From positions 1,116,001 through 1,180,000 of the forward strand of contig NZ_JACGWV010000002.1 of NCBI RefSeq assembly GCF_014137995.1: DNA of 64,000 nucleotides, in the 5' to 3' direction. The position numbers and the translations under genes were made by a program. The DNA comes from Promicromonospora sukumoe (lineage in GTDB: Bacteria; Actinomycetota; Actinomycetes; Actinomycetales; Cellulomonadaceae). Under the pieces are notes generated by a model. That model saw only the letters and a list, made by a program, of their open reading frames with translations, had not been told where the DNA came from and ran no database searches. This document shows positions 1 through 8,954 of the stretch, in pieces (position 1 is the first letter of the stretch; the number at the start of each line of letters is the position of its first letter).

Positions 1-461
1 GCGCCCTCGGACGCGGCCTCCGGCCCACCCTCCGGCGCCCCCATGACCGACGGTTCCTCACCGCGGGCCTCCGGGGCGGCCTCGGACGCGACGTCGGCAC
101 CGGCACCGCTGTCCTGCGCCGCGGGCGTGACCCCGGCCCCCGACTCCCCCAGCAGGTACCCCCCGCCCCCCACGGCCAGGACCCCGGCGACGGCGGCGGC
201 CACGAGCCACGGCGTCCGACGCCGGTGGCGCCGCACCGCGAGCTCGTCCACCGGCTCGGTCCCGGCAGGTCGGCTCGACCCGGGTGGTGCAGCGGGCGCG
301 CCGGACGCGCCGGACCCCCGGCCGAGTCCCCCGGCCCCGCCGAGCAGCGCGTCGACCTTGGCCCGGAGCACGGCGTCGACCGGGTCGGGCGCACGCTCCG
401 CGGGGTCCGCCGCCACCAGGCGGTCGAACGCCTGGTCCTCCGGTCGCTGGTGCTCGTTCAT
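1..461 (-). CDS. Membrane-anchored protein, likely sigma-factor partner (3' end off window)
   Basis: Starts at the ATG at 461 and stays open to the left edge, so the C-terminus is missing. The visible part is about 153 residues: an acidic N-terminal region beginning MNEHQRPEDQAFDRLVAADP, a disordered Pro/Gly/Ser stretch, a basic RRHRRR segment, then one membrane helix around residues 85-105 followed by an Ala/Glu-rich exported tail. It lies 55 bp downstream of an ECF sigma factor on the same strand, the usual place for a membrane-bound regulator of that sigma factor. No HxxxCxxC zinc anti-sigma motif is visible in the part seen, so an anti-sigma role is inferred from position only. Confidence 0.75.
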   Translation of the reverse strand, partial: MNEHQRPEDQAFDRLVAADPAERAPDPVDAVLRAKVDALLGGAGGLGRGSGASGAPAAPPGSSRPAGTEPVDELAVRRHRRRTPWLVAAAVAGVLAVGGGGYLLGESGAGVTPAAQDSGAGADVASEAAPEARGEEPSVMGAPEGGPEAASEG

Positions 462-516
462 CGCTGTCCCTCCGTGCCGGGCCCGGCTGCGCGCCGTCCA
501 CACCCTCTACATGTGC

Positions 517-1068
517 TCATGCGTCCACCGCTTGCTCGTGCGCGTCCCACGCGTCGCGGAGGCGGGCCCTGGCGCGGGACAGCGCGGCGTCCGCCCCGCC
601 GCGCGAGACGCCCAGCACCTGGGCGAGGTCGTCGCCCGACAGGCCGTCCCAGGCGACGAGCAGCAGGATGCGCCGGTCACGCGAGGAGAGCCGGGACAGG
701 ACCTGCCGCACGGCGTCGTCGTCCACGGCGAGCGTCGCGGGGTCCACGTCGTCGGGCTCGTCGGGCACGACGGCGACCGGCAGCGCGCGCATCTTGCGCC
801 GGTGGTTCGCCAGCAGGTAGCCGGCGGTGCGGTAGAGCCAGGGCAGCTCGGCGCCGTCGGGCACGTCGTCGCGCCGGCGCCACGCGGTGGCGAGCACCTC
901 GGCGGCGAGGTCCTCGGCGTCGGAGGCGCGGCCGCCGTCGGGCAGCCGGCGCACGAAGTAGGAGTAGAGGGCGCGCGAGTGCGCGTCGAAGAGGGCGCCG
1001 AACCAGGCCTCGTCGTGCGCCGGCCGGTCGTGCGGCGGCTCGTCCTGCGAGCCGGGGCTGTCGTCCAC
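517..1068 (-). CDS. ECF-family RNA polymerase sigma factor
   Basis: About 183 residues. Region 2 is recognisable (FGALFDAHSRALYSYFVRRL and DAEDLAAEVLATAWRR), as is region 4 with its helix-turn-helix (LSSRDRRILLLVAWDGLSG, DDLAQVLGVSRGGADAALSR). I place the start at the GTG at 1068, which has a GAGTGAGG stretch 5 nt upstream. An in-frame ATG at 1131 is possible, but the extra residues are unlike any sigma factor and it abuts a terminator hairpin. It directs RNA polymerase to a small regulon. The downstream membrane protein (1-461) is the likely regulator. The signal it answers cannot be told from the sequence. Confidence 0.88.
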   Translation of the reverse strand: MDDSPGSQDEPPHDRPAHDEAWFGALFDAHSRALYSYFVRRLPDGGRASDAEDLAAEVLATAWRRRDDVPDGAELPWLYRTAGYLLANHRRKMRALPVAVVPDEPDDVDPATLAVDDDAVRQVLSRLSSRDRRILLLVAWDGLSGDDLAQVLGVSRGGADAALSRARARLRDAWDAHEQAVDA

Positions 1069-1132
1069 GACCTCACTCTGTCGTGGATGCCGGGTTCCTT
1101 GCACCCCCGGCCGCCACAAGTACCCGGGCACG

Positions 1133-1168
1133 GGAGAACCCCGGCGGGACGTCCCGCCGGGGTTCTCC
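1133..1168 (-). terminator. Terminator of the chitinase gene
   Basis: A perfect 36-bp inverted repeat: 18-nt arms at 1133-1150 and 1151-1168, beginning GGAGAACCCCGGCGGGAC. It lies 18 bp past the chitinase stop. No U-tract follows, which is common for G+C-rich actinobacterial terminators. It insulates the sigma-factor gene from chitinase transcription. Confidence 0.8.
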
Positions 1169-1185
1169 GTCAGAGGTGCCTCAGG

Positions 1186-2877
1186 TCAGCAGGCGCCCAG
1201 GTCCTGCCACACGCCCCACTCGCCGGTGGTGCCGGGCGTCTCGCCCTGCGTCCACCACTTGGCGCGCCACTCGTGGCCGCCGTGCGACACGGTGTTGCCG
1301 CCCACGTAGACCGAGGACGAGCTCCAGGCGTCCGAGGCGCAGACCTCGCCCGGCGGGTCGGTCGGCGGGTCCGTGGGCGGGTCGGTCGGCGGGTCGGTCG
1401 GGTCGGTCGGGTCCGTCGGACCGCCGCCCTCGATCGGGCCCGGGTTCCCGGAGCCGAGCACGTTCCACAGCGCGCCGGTCAGCGCGCCCGAGCGGTCGCC
1501 CGAGAGGTCCCACCACATGGCGCCGCCGAGCCCCTCGGACCGGATGTACTGCGCCTTCTTGGCGACCGACTGGTCGTTGTCGTACGACCACCAGGTGTTG
1601 CCGTCGTGCCGCCACGCGGCACCGAGGTCCGCGTCGTAGTAGCCGGTACCGGTGTTCTTGATGACGTCGTAGTCGTTGATGCCCGCCTCCCACTGGCCGG
1701 GGGCGGCACCGGTCGCGGTGCCCCACGCCGCGGACGACGAGGCGCCGGTCCAGCCGCGGCCGTACATCGCGAGGCCGAGGCCGAGCTGCGCGGGGTCGAT
1801 CCCGGCGTCGGTGTACGACTTCACCGCGAGGTCCGCGCTGAACTGCCGGGCCTCCTCCCGCGGGTCGGCGGGGTCGTGGTAGAGGTTGCCCTGGTGGCCG
1901 GTGAGCGCCGGGTCCCAGGCACCGTGCAGGTCGTAGCCCTGGACGTTGCCGAAGTCGAGGGACTCGAAGATCTCCGGGTCGTTCCAGCCGCCGTCCTCGA
2001 TGTCCGCCGGGTTGGCGGGCAGGAACGCGGAGAGCTCGTAGTCCTTGCCGGTCGTCGCACCGAGCGCGTCGAGCTGCTCACGGAACTCGGCGAGCAGGAG
2101 CTTGAAGTTGCGGGCGTCGTTCGCCTCGTCGACGTGGTTGCCGACGTTGCCGTTCTGCGAGCCGGGCCACTCCCAGTCGATGTCGAACCCGTCGAAGACG
2201 CCGGCGGCGGCACCGGTGCCACCGCGGCCGTCGATCACCGGCAGGTTGCCCTTGATGAACATGTTCACGCAGCTCGACACGAGCTTCTCGCGCGAGGCGT
2301 CCGTCGCGGCCGCCAGCGAGAAGTTCTTGGACCAGGTCCAGCCGCCGATCGACATCAGCACCTTGAGGTCGGGGTGCTTGGCCTTGAGCTGCTTGAGCTG
2401 GTTGAAGGACCCGGCCAGCGGCTGGTCCCAGGAGTCGGCGGCGCCGGAGACCGAGTTGGCCGCCGTGTAGCCCATGCCGTAGTCGGCCCAGGCGTCGCCC
2501 GCGCCGTCGGACCCGTTGGGGCCCTCGCCCTGCGCCTTGTTGGCCTCGAAGCACTCGAGGTTCTGGTGGTGGATGTTCGCGAAGGCGTAGTTGATGTGCG
2601 TCAGCTCGTCGGCGACGCCGGAGGTGTCGATCTGCTTGACCTGGTAGCCGCGGCCGTACACGCCCCACTGCGTGAAGTAGCCGACGCTCCGGAAGCCGTT
2701 GATGGCGGAGCTGCTCGCGCCGGCCGTCGTCGCGGACTCGGCCTCGGCGGCGTTCGCGGCCCGCAGGCCCACGCCCGCGACGGCGGCGGATGCCGCGACG
2801 GCGAGGGCGGCGACCCCCGCGAGTATTCGTCTGGTCGTCTTACTGGCGCCTGATGGCGTTTGGTACGTCGAGTCCAT
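1186..2877 (-). CDS. Secreted chitinase, GH18 catalytic domain plus CBM5/12
   Basis: A 563-residue endo-acting chitin hydrolase. In order: a Sec-type signal peptide (about 1-43, ending near AANA); a GH18 barrel (about 62-460) with the catalytic DxxDxDxE motif in FDGFDIDWEWP, whose acid/base Glu is near residue 236; a Thr/Pro/Asp linker of repeated DPTDP/DPPTD units (about 487-512); and a C-terminal CBM5/12 chitin-binding module with the AKWWTQGETPG signature. Retaining, substrate-assisted catalysis is known for the family. SD GAGAGGGAAG precedes the ATG. It is monocistronic, with its own terminator and a long A/T-richer upstream region. It should release chitooligosaccharides outside the cell. 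Confidence 0.96.
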   Translation of the reverse strand: MDSTYQTPSGASKTTRRILAGVAALAVAASAAVAGVGLRAANAAEAESATTAGASSSAINGFRSVGYFTQWGVYGRGYQVKQIDTSGVADELTHINYAFANIHHQNLECFEANKAQGEGPNGSDGAGDAWADYGMGYTAANSVSGAADSWDQPLAGSFNQLKQLKAKHPDLKVLMSIGGWTWSKNFSLAAATDASREKLVSSCVNMFIKGNLPVIDGRGGTGAAAGVFDGFDIDWEWPGSQNGNVGNHVDEANDARNFKLLLAEFREQLDALGATTGKDYELSAFLPANPADIEDGGWNDPEIFESLDFGNVQGYDLHGAWDPALTGHQGNLYHDPADPREEARQFSADLAVKSYTDAGIDPAQLGLGLAMYGRGWTGASSSAAWGTATGAAPGQWEAGINDYDVIKNTGTGYYDADLGAAWRHDGNTWWSYDNDQSVAKKAQYIRSEGLGGAMWWDLSGDRSGALTGALWNVLGSGNPGPIEGGGPTDPTDPTDPPTDPPTDPPTDPPGEVCASDAWSSSSVYVGGNTVSHGGHEWRAKWWTQGETPGTTGEWGVWQDLGAC

Positions 2878-3215
2878 CGTCTTCCCTCTCTGGTCCGGGC
2901 ACTGCTCCGGTAACGGTGGTCGCGCTGGTCATGCTTCGTTAAAAGTAAGGAAACCTGCGTTAACGGGAAATAAGGGGATTCCACACGGTGGGACTACGTA
3001 GTGGTCCTGGGCCGCCGGCACGCGGTTGTTACGGTGTGAAACCTTCGCCACAAGAACAATTTCGCGCGGTATCAGGTAGCCGACCGGGTCGAGGAGGGGC
3101 AGGATGCCAGGCCTGGAGCCCGATCGCAGCAAAAGTCGCAGGCGAAGTTTGATGCGGGTGAAACGTGTGGAGGTCATACTTGCGAGCACCGTGAACGAAT
3201 CCGGGAGGCTCGACG
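2878..3215. promoter_or_regulatory. Divergent promoter region between chitinase and LuxR-type gene
   Basis: 338 bp without a convincing gene. It is richer in A/T than its surroundings, chiefly at 2935-2990. On the chitinase strand it holds two TTAACG copies about 20 bp apart (one inside the palindrome GTTAAC) and the palindrome ACTACGTAGT near 2993-3002. These could be operator sites for carbohydrate-responsive repressors. I see no exact match to the DasR dre consensus. Towards the LuxR gene there is a CATACT -10-like box near 3175 and an SD GGGAGG before the ATG at 3216. Confidence 0.5.
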
Positions 3216-5456
3216 ATGACCGCGCTGCCCCAGCAAGTCGTTTTTCCGCTCCCCCTCGGTGACCGCACCGTGGCCCCTCACGTCGCGTGCGAGCTCACGC
3301 GGGTGGTGGGCGACGAACCGGGATGTGTGGACCAGACAGCACGGATGCTCGACGAAGAGCATCTGGTGGGTACGGCGCTGATGCCGGACCCGCTGCCTGC
3401 CGCGCGTGCGGTCCGAGAGGCCGTAGGCCCGCTCGGCCTCGACGACGAGGCACGCCGTGTGCTGCTCGTCGCCGCAGTCGCCGTGGTGGACCGCACCGAG
3501 CTGTTGCTCGCCGCGTCGGGCACAGACATCGACACCCTGATGGCCGGCCCCGCCGGCCGGCACCTGCACCTGGTGGGCGGCCGGTTCCGCTTCCACCATC
3601 CGCGCATCCGCTCCGTGGTGCACGACGACGCCGACCTGGCCTCCCGCACCGCCGCGCACGTCGCGCTGGCCGAGGTGCACCGGAAGGCCGACGAGCCGCT
3701 CATCGCGATGTGGCACACGGCCCTGAGCACGCTCGCGGGCGACCCGCTGCTCGCGGACGGCCTGGTCGAGCTCGCCGAGCAGCACCTGGCGCGCGGCGAC
3801 GTCCACCGCGCGCACGAGGTGGCACGCGAGGCGGCGAGCCACGGCACCGACCGGGTGCGGGCACGCGCCTTCGCGGTCGCCGGGCGGGCGGCGCTCTGGG
3901 CGGGGCACGTGCACGACGCCGTCGTGTACCTCCGCCGCGCGACCAGCCCGTCGGACAGCACCGCGCCCGCCGCCGGCGCGCCCGACGCCGCCCGTTCGCT
4001 CGGCATCGCGCTGGCCCTCCTGGACGGCCGGCCCGACGCCGTCGTCCCCGAGGACGCGGCCGGACCCGACCGGGCGGCGATCGCCGCCGCCCGCAAGACG
4101 ATCCGCCTGCTCGACGGCGCACCCGGCGAGGCCTCGGCGATCCTGTCCGAGGTGGCCGAGCTGGCCCCCGCGCGCCCGCTGGGCTGGTGGTTCGACGGTC
4201 CGGACGAGGCGATGACGCCGCTCGCGGAGGCGCACCTGCGGGTCGCGCAGTCGTACCTGGCGCTGCGCCTGGGCAACATCTCCGAGGCGGCATCGGTGCT
4301 TGACGACGCCGTCGAGCGCCTTCCCGTGGCCCTCGCCTTCGGCGGGCTGGGCATCGCCCTCGCGCGCCGCCTCGACCTGGTCCGGGACGGGCACCTGCGC
4401 CGGGCGACCACCGCCCTGGAGGCGTCGGTGCCCGGGCAGGTCGCGCCGGTCGTCCGCGCCGCCACGCTCGGCGACCGTGCCCAGACGGCCGTGTTCGACG
4501 GGCGCTGGGTGGAGGCCGCGACCCTGCTCGGGCTCGCGGCGGAGCGCGGCGGCGACGAGCTGCGCCGCCTCTGGCTGCCCACGCCCGACCCGGTGGAGCT
4601 GCTGGTGCTCGCCGGCCAGGACCGGGCGGCCCGCAGGTCGCACGAACGCCTGCGGCTGCGCGTGCTGCCGTCGGTCGGCTCGGACACGACCACGGGGCCC
4701 TACTCGGGCGGGCCCACGCACACGAGCCATGCCGGGGCCGGACCCGGGACCCCGCCGGCCGGGGCCACCATGTCGAGCGCCGGGTTCTCCGGCGGCCCGA
4801 TGCGGCGTCGCCGGCTGGACCTGGCGCGCGCCGAGCTCGCGCTCGCCGACGCGTCCGGCGTGAACCGGGCCCGGGAGCGCGCCGTGGAGGCGTCGCTCCG
4901 CGTCGGGTCGACGTTCGAGCGGGGCCTCACGGAGCTCGTCGCCGCGCGGTCGTTCGCACGGCTCGGCCTGCCCGGCGACGCCGCCGCGCACCTGCTCGGC
5001 GCCCACGAGCTGTTCGAGGAGTCCGGGGCCAAGGCCTGGGAGCACATCGCCGAGCAGGCGCTGGCGACGCCCGGGTTCGTCCGCGAGGCTCCGGGCCCGG
5101 TGGTCCCGGCGCCCGGCGAGGCCCCGGGCCGGGCCGGCTCGGCTCCCCCGCGGCCCGACGCCGGACGGCCCCGCCGGGAGCCGGCGTCCAGGCCCGTACC
5201 GACGGAGGCCCCGGCCGAGCCGTCGGGCGGTCCGGTGATCGACATCGGGGAGGAGCTGTGCGGGCAGTGGAGCGACCTGCTCACCGAGCGCGAGCTGGAC
5301 GTCGCGCGGCTGGTGGTGCAGGGCCGGACCAACCGGCAGGTCGCCGCGAACCTCTACGTGTCGGTCCGGACCGTGGAGGTGCACCTGGGGCGGGTCTTCC
5401 GCAAGCTCGGGGTGCGCTCCCGCACGGAGCTGGCGGTGCTGGCCCTGCGCGGGTAG
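3216..5456 (+). CDS. Large LuxR-family transcriptional regulator
   Basis: 746 residues. The C-terminal 65 residues form a LuxR/NarL helix-turn-helix (LTERELDVARLVVQGRTNRQ, then SVRTVEVHLGRVFRKLGVRS). The long N-terminal part is Ala/Leu/Arg-rich alpha-helical repeat sequence resembling the TPR-like core of LAL regulators. I see no Walker A P-loop, so the AAA/STAND ATPase module of classical MalT/LAL proteins is missing. A disordered Pro/Gly segment (about 620-675) links the parts. It is transcribed away from the chitinase from the shared intergenic region, so control of the chitinase is plausible but unproven. The 3' end shows a 12-nt in-frame duplication that includes the stop codon. Confidence 0.85.
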   Translation: MTALPQQVVFPLPLGDRTVAPHVACELTRVVGDEPGCVDQTARMLDEEHLVGTALMPDPLPAARAVREAVGPLGLDDEARRVLLVAAVAVVDRTELLLAASGTDIDTLMAGPAGRHLHLVGGRFRFHHPRIRSVVHDDADLASRTAAHVALAEVHRKADEPLIAMWHTALSTLAGDPLLADGLVELAEQHLARGDVHRAHEVAREAASHGTDRVRARAFAVAGRAALWAGHVHDAVVYLRRATSPSDSTAPAAGAPDAARSLGIALALLDGRPDAVVPEDAAGPDRAAIAAARKTIRLLDGAPGEASAILSEVAELAPARPLGWWFDGPDEAMTPLAEAHLRVAQSYLALRLGNISEAASVLDDAVERLPVALAFGGLGIALARRLDLVRDGHLRRATTALEASVPGQVAPVVRAATLGDRAQTAVFDGRWVEAATLLGLAAERGGDELRRLWLPTPDPVELLVLAGQDRAARRSHERLRLRVLPSVGSDTTTGPYSGGPTHTSHAGAGPGTPPAGATMSSAGFSGGPMRRRRLDLARAELALADASGVNRARERAVEASLRVGSTFERGLTELVAARSFARLGLPGDAAAHLLGAHELFEESGAKAWEHIAEQALATPGFVREAPGPVVPAPGEAPGRAGSAPPRPDAGRPRREPASRPVPTEAPAEPSGGPVIDIGEELCGQWSDLLTERELDVARLVVQGRTNRQVAANLYVSVRTVEVHLGRVFRKLGVRSRTELAVLALRG

Positions 5457-5469
5457 GTCACCGCGTAGG

Positions 5470-5895
5470 TCACGCCTCCAGGAGGATCGTCACCGGGCCG
5501 TCGTTGACCAGCTCGACCTGCATGTCGGCGCCGAACCGGCCGGTCTCGACCGTCAGGCCGCGCTCGCGCAGCGCGGCCACGACGGCGTCGACGAGCGGCT
5601 CGGCGACCGGCCCCGGCGCCGCCTGGTTCCACGTGGGGCGGCGCCCCTTGCGGGCGTCGCCGTAGAGCGTGAACTGGCTGACGACGAGCACCGGGGCGCC
5701 GACGTCGGCCACCGACTGCTCGTCGTGCAGGATGCGCAGGTCCGCGATCTTGCGGGCGATGGTCTCGACCTGCGCCGGGCCGTCGTCGTGCGTGACGCCG
5801 ACCAGCGCCAGGATGCCGGGCTTGTCGATGGCGCCCACGACCTCGCCGTCGACCACCACGGACGCGCGGGTGACGCGCTGGAGCACCGCCCTCAC
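5470..5895 (-). CDS. dtd: D-aminoacyl-tRNA deacylase
   Basis: 141 residues, standard length for DTD. It hydrolyses D-aminoacyl-tRNA (and Gly-tRNA-Ala) to keep D-amino acids out of proteins, in the cytoplasm. Family landmarks are the N-terminal [18 protein letters not shown], the catalytic [15 protein letters not shown], and the C-terminal [10 protein letters not shown]. The start is the GTG at 5895: its GTGA overlaps the TGA of the upstream asparaginase gene by 4 nt, so the two are translationally coupled. Confidence 0.95.
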   Translation of the reverse strand: MRAVLQRVTRASVVVDGEVVGAIDKPGILALVGVTHDDGPAQVETIARKIADLRILHDEQSVADVGAPVLVVSQFTLYGDARKGRRPTWNQAAPGPVAEPLVDAVVAALRERGLTVETGRFGADMQVELVNDGPVTILLEA

Positions 5896-6959
5896 CGGCG
5901 GCCCTCCGCGTACGCGCCGGCGAAGACGGCGCGGACCTCGCCCACCGGGCGGCCGCCGCCGAGCACCGGCACGCGGCCCAGCCCGTCCAGGCCGCCCGGG
6001 TAGACGCCGGGCAGGCCGGCGGCACCCGCGGCGCGCAGCGCGGCGGCGAGGATGGCGGGACGTGCCCGGGCGGACCCGTCGAGCACCTTGAACGCGATGG
6101 CGGAGCCGTCGGGCAGACCGGCGGCGTAGACGCCCTCGGCGCCGTCCTTGGCGACCAGGCCCGGCACCGCCTGCATGGCGAGCGTGACGTCCCGGCCGGT
6201 GCCGCCGACCATGTCGGGGTGCGCCGAGATCGCGCGGGCGGCGCGCGCCTCGTGCGAGCGGACGTCGACCGTCGGCGCGGCGCCCAGCGTCGAGAACGCG
6301 CGCGCCAGGCCGAGCAGCGTCGTGGAGAACAGGGGCGCGCCGCAGCCGTCGACCGTGGTGTGCATGACGAGCTCGGCGTCGCCGGTCATCTCGAGGATCG
6401 TGCCGCGCACGGCCCGCTGCAGCGGGTGCTCGGGCGACAGGTACGTCTGGATGTCCCAGCCCTGCGTGAGGCAGGTCGCGAGCATCGCCGCGTGCTTGCC
6501 CGAGCAGTTCTGCGCCAGGGACGCCGGGCCCGGGCCGCCGCTGTGCGGCGCCACGTGCCACTCCAGCGCGGCCGGCGGGTAGATCGGCAGGTCGGGGGTG
6601 TTCTGCAGGGCGCCCGGGCCGAGGCCCACGGAGGCCAGGATCTGCAGCACGCCCTCCAGGTGGAACTGCTCGCCGTTGTGGCTGGCCGAGGCCAGGGCCA
6701 GCAGGCGGTCCGGCAGCTCCAGGCCCGCCCGCAGCATCGCGAGGAGCTGGAGCGGCTTCAGGGACGACCGCGGCCAGATCGGCGTGGTCGGGTTGCCCAC
6801 CTGGACCACGGGCCGGCCGGCCGGGTCGAGCACCACGAGGTGCCCCAGGTGCACCGACTCCACGAGGTCACCGCGGACCACCTCGGCGAGCGGCGCCGCG
6901 TCGTCGAGCACCGCGCCCGACGCCGAGACCGTGCGGCCGCCCCCCATGGGCGCGGTCAC
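5892..6959 (-). CDS. L-asparaginase II-family protein
   Basis: 355 residues of the asparaginase II type (the Rhizobium etli AnsA-like family), unrelated to E. coli AnsB. Conserved blocks seen: [13 protein letters not shown] with a Ser-Leu-Lys active-site element, [18 protein letters not shown] and [13 protein letters not shown] with conserved Cys residues. The predicted reaction is asparagine to aspartate plus ammonia. The GTG start at 6959 overlaps the stop of the DUF2516 gene by 4 nt; an ATG four codons in is an alternative. It is the middle gene of a three-gene operon with dtd. Confidence 0.88.
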   Translation of the reverse strand: MTAPMGGGRTVSASGAVLDDAAPLAEVVRGDLVESVHLGHLVVLDPAGRPVVQVGNPTTPIWPRSSLKPLQLLAMLRAGLELPDRLLALASASHNGEQFHLEGVLQILASVGLGPGALQNTPDLPIYPPAALEWHVAPHSGGPGPASLAQNCSGKHAAMLATCLTQGWDIQTYLSPEHPLQRAVRGTILEMTGDAELVMHTTVDGCGAPLFSTTLLGLARAFSTLGAAPTVDVRSHEARAARAISAHPDMVGGTGRDVTLAMQAVPGLVAKDGAEGVYAAGLPDGSAIAFKVLDGSARARPAILAAALRAAGAAGLPGVYPGGLDGLGRVPVLGGGRPVGEVRAVFAGAYAEGRR

Positions 6960-7282
6960 CAGCCGCCCTGCGGTCCGCGCGGCTTGTTGCCGGTGCCGTA
7001 CGGCTGCAGGCGGGGGCGTACGTCGGCCCAGTACACGATGGCCGGGACCACCGCGATCACGTTCAGGAACGAGCCGGCCGTGATGTAGCTCGGCGGCAGG
7101 CCCAGCAGGCCGAAGACGGCCGCGACACCGAGGATCCCGAGCCAGATCGGCTTCGACAGCTTGCCCTCGGACTTGTAGGCGTGGGCAGGACGACGGATCG
7201 CGTCGACCAGGGCGATGACCTGGACCGCGAAGACGATGACGCCCAGCACGATGAAGACGAACGTCTGGAGAGCTCCGAACAC
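6956..7282 (-). CDS. DUF2516 family membrane protein
   Basis: 108 residues with three predicted membrane helices: TFVFIVLGVIVFAVQVIALV, PIWLGILGVAAVFGLLG and a segment near FLNVIAVVPAIVYW. The tail is basic. The length, the DAIRRPAHAY motif and the YWADVRPRL ending fit the actinobacterial DUF2516 family, whose function is unknown. The GTG start at 7282 has a TAGGCT box 6 nt upstream, so the operon probably starts as a leaderless transcript. Confidence 0.85.
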   Translation of the reverse strand: MFGALQTFVFIVLGVIVFAVQVIALVDAIRRPAHAYKSEGKLSKPIWLGILGVAAVFGLLGLPPSYITAGSFLNVIAVVPAIVYWADVRPRLQPYGTGNKPRGPQGGW

Positions 7283-7288
7283 AGCACG

Positions 7289-7294
7289 AGCCTA
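7289..7294 (-). promoter_or_regulatory. -10 box for leaderless DUF2516 operon
   Basis: TAGGCT on the minus strand ends 6 nt before the GTG at 7282, and there is no SD. This geometry fits transcription starting at or next to the start codon. Confidence 0.55.
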
Positions 7295-7331
7295 CGGCAA
7301 CCGGGGCGACGTCTCGCCTGGTCCGGACCGG

Positions 7332-8489
7332 TCAGTCCGCCTTGCGCGCCCCGTCCAGGACCCACGCCTTGCGCCGGTTGGTCTGGGTGGCCGAGAGATA
7401 GGCGAGCCAGGCGATGCCGGCGAGGAGCACGGGCGTCATGATCATCAGGTAGAACGGGCTCATGAAGGACGTGTAGCCCGCCGTCCCGACGAAGAGAGAC
7501 AGCGCGATCAGCGCCCAGGCGAAGCCGTACGCGATCGCCCGCTGCCGCGGCATCGCGTACCTGCGGTCGGTCTCCTGGAGGAGCGACGCCCCGACGATCC
7601 AGCCGATGGCAGGTCCGGCGAAGAGCGCACCGACGAGCAGCGGGATCATGCCCCACATCTGCCCCGACACAGTCAGCAGCACTCCCACGAACGGCGAGAG
7701 CACCACTACCGAGGCGATGACGACGCCGATGACGAACCGGCGGGACGGCCGGTACCCGTCGTGCGTCCTGGCCTGTTCGAGCACCCACGGCTTGTGGCGG
7801 TTGGTCTGGGTGGCGAGCAGGTAGGCGAGCCAGGCCCCGCCGGCGACGAGCAGCGGCGCACCCGTCTGGACCGTCACGCGAACCTGCCCGAACAGCACGC
7901 CCGCCTCGATCCCGCCGACCAGGCCGAGCACGAGGAGCGCCGAGGCGACCCCGTAGGCGGCCGCCCGCCGGAGGGGCATGCCGTATCGCTTGGTCGTCTC
8001 CCGCACGAGCGACGCGCCGACAATCAGACCGGCCACGGGGCCAATCAGGAGCGGGGCGACGAGCAGCAGCGGCGAGGGCCCGTCAGGAGCGACCCGCCCC
8101 GTCTGGAACGCGTCGACCACGAACCCGCCGACCAGCACGGGCGGCGTGAGCGCCAGCAGCACGACGGCCGAGGCCACCACCAGCCCGGCGACGTCGCGGC
8201 GCCGCGGCGGAACCGGTGGCCGTCCCGCGGCCGCGGCGGCCGCGCTCGCCACACCCGGGCTCGGCGCCACGGGCACCCCGTCGTCAGCATCCTCGACCAG
8301 CGCCCGCACGTCGCCGAGCTCGCCCAGCGCCCGCCGGGCGGCGTCGTCGGCGTCCACGCCGCTCGCGGTCAGCTCCGCCACGCGGTCCAGGAGGTTCGCG
8401 CGGATCTCCTCCTTGAGGTCCTGCACGTCGTGGGTCGCGGGGAGGCCCGCGAAGGCCTCGTCGAGCAGGCGGTGCACCGAGGTGTTCAT
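7332..8489 (-). CDS. Permease-prefix-domain membrane protein with an internal duplication
   Basis: 385 residues from the ATG at 8489. The N-terminal ~75 residues are soluble and helical (MNTSVHRLLDEAFAGLPATH, LKEEIRANLLDRVAEL, ARRALGELGDV), like the permease prefix domain that often partners PadR regulators. The rest is polytopic and contains two copies of one module: each has IVGASL(V/L)xET(T/D)(K/R)RY(G/A)MP, then three helices, then WLAYL(L/S)ATQTNR(H/R)K(P/A)WVL. The start codon shares one base with the PadR stop (TGATG), so expression is coupled. Function unknown; the context suggests a PadR-regulated membrane process. Confidence 0.8.
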   Translation of the reverse strand: MNTSVHRLLDEAFAGLPATHDVQDLKEEIRANLLDRVAELTASGVDADDAARRALGELGDVRALVEDADDGVPVAPSPGVASAAAAAAGRPPVPPRRRDVAGLVVASAVVLLALTPPVLVGGFVVDAFQTGRVAPDGPSPLLLVAPLLIGPVAGLIVGASLVRETTKRYGMPLRRAAAYGVASALLVLGLVGGIEAGVLFGQVRVTVQTGAPLLVAGGAWLAYLLATQTNRHKPWVLEQARTHDGYRPSRRFVIGVVIASVVVLSPFVGVLLTVSGQMWGMIPLLVGALFAGPAIGWIVGASLLQETDRRYAMPRQRAIAYGFAWALIALSLFVGTAGYTSFMSPFYLMIMTPVLLAGIAWLAYLSATQTNRRKAWVLDGARKAD

Positions 8490-8869
8490 CAGCGGGAACC
8501 TTTCAGGTCGAGGAGGGAGTCGATGGTGCGCCGGGTGGCCACCCACGCGTCCACGTTGCGCCGGTAGACGGCGCGGCCCGCGTCGGTGATCCGGTAGTAC
8601 TTGCGGCGTCCGCCCTGGGACTCGTCGCCCCAGTAGGCCTCGACCAGGCCGTCCTTCACGAGCCGCCGGTAGGCCGCGTAGAGCGTGGCCTCCTTGATCT
8701 CGTGGTCGCCGCCGGTCGCGTCGCGGATCTCCTTGTAGATCTCGAAGCCGTAGCGGTCCCGGGCGCGCAGCACGCCGAGCACGATCGTGTCGGTGTGGCC
8801 GCGCAGGAGGTCGGCGGCGAAGGCATCAGCCCCGCCGTCCGACGTCGGGCCGCTCGATTTCTGGATCAC
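8489..8869 (-). CDS. PadR-family transcriptional regulator
   Basis: 126 residues. The winged-helix PadR domain is clear: LLRGHTDTIVLGVLRARDRY, GFEIYKEI, EIKEATLYAAYRRLVKDGLV, then the wing GGRRKYYRITDAGR. A C-terminal helix for dimerisation follows. It is translationally coupled to the membrane protein at 7332-8489, the standard PadR/permease-prefix arrangement. The GTG start at 8869 has TACAGT 7 nt upstream (leaderless), and a TACT/AGTA inverted repeat overlaps that promoter, which would suit autorepression. Confidence 0.93.
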   Translation of the reverse strand: MIQKSSGPTSDGGADAFAADLLRGHTDTIVLGVLRARDRYGFEIYKEIRDATGGDHEIKEATLYAAYRRLVKDGLVEAYWGDESQGGRRKYYRITDAGRAVYRRNVDAWVATRRTIDSLLDLKGSR

Positions 8870-8875
8870 GCCAAC

Positions 8876-8894
8876 TACTGTATCTGATCAAGTA
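8876..8894 (-). promoter_or_regulatory. PadR promoter with overlapping inverted repeat
   Basis: On the minus strand the -10-like TACAGT (8877-8882) ends 7 nt before the GTG at 8869. It lies inside TACT-N11-AGTA (8876-8879 and 8891-8894), a candidate operator for PadR on its own promoter. Confidence 0.5.
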
Positions 8895-8954
8895 CCTGAC
8901 GACAACGAGTTCTGTGCACAGCCTGTGGACAGGCGCCTACAGCTCGGGCAGGGC

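Noticed and set aside
1069..1131. Upstream ATG at 1131 for the ECF sigma factor
   Set aside because: It would put the start 2 bp from the chitinase terminator and add 21 residues with no family match. The GTG at 1068 has a better SD.
43..2853. 936-codon open frame on the + strand
   Set aside because: Runs antisense to the sigma factor and the chitinase, which have clear family motifs. Its sequence is Arg/Val/Gly-rich low complexity, as expected of G+C-rich shadow frames.
2929..3189. 86-codon minus-strand frame in the chitinase-luxR gap
   Set aside because: No SD, no recognisable domain and overlap with the expected divergent promoters.
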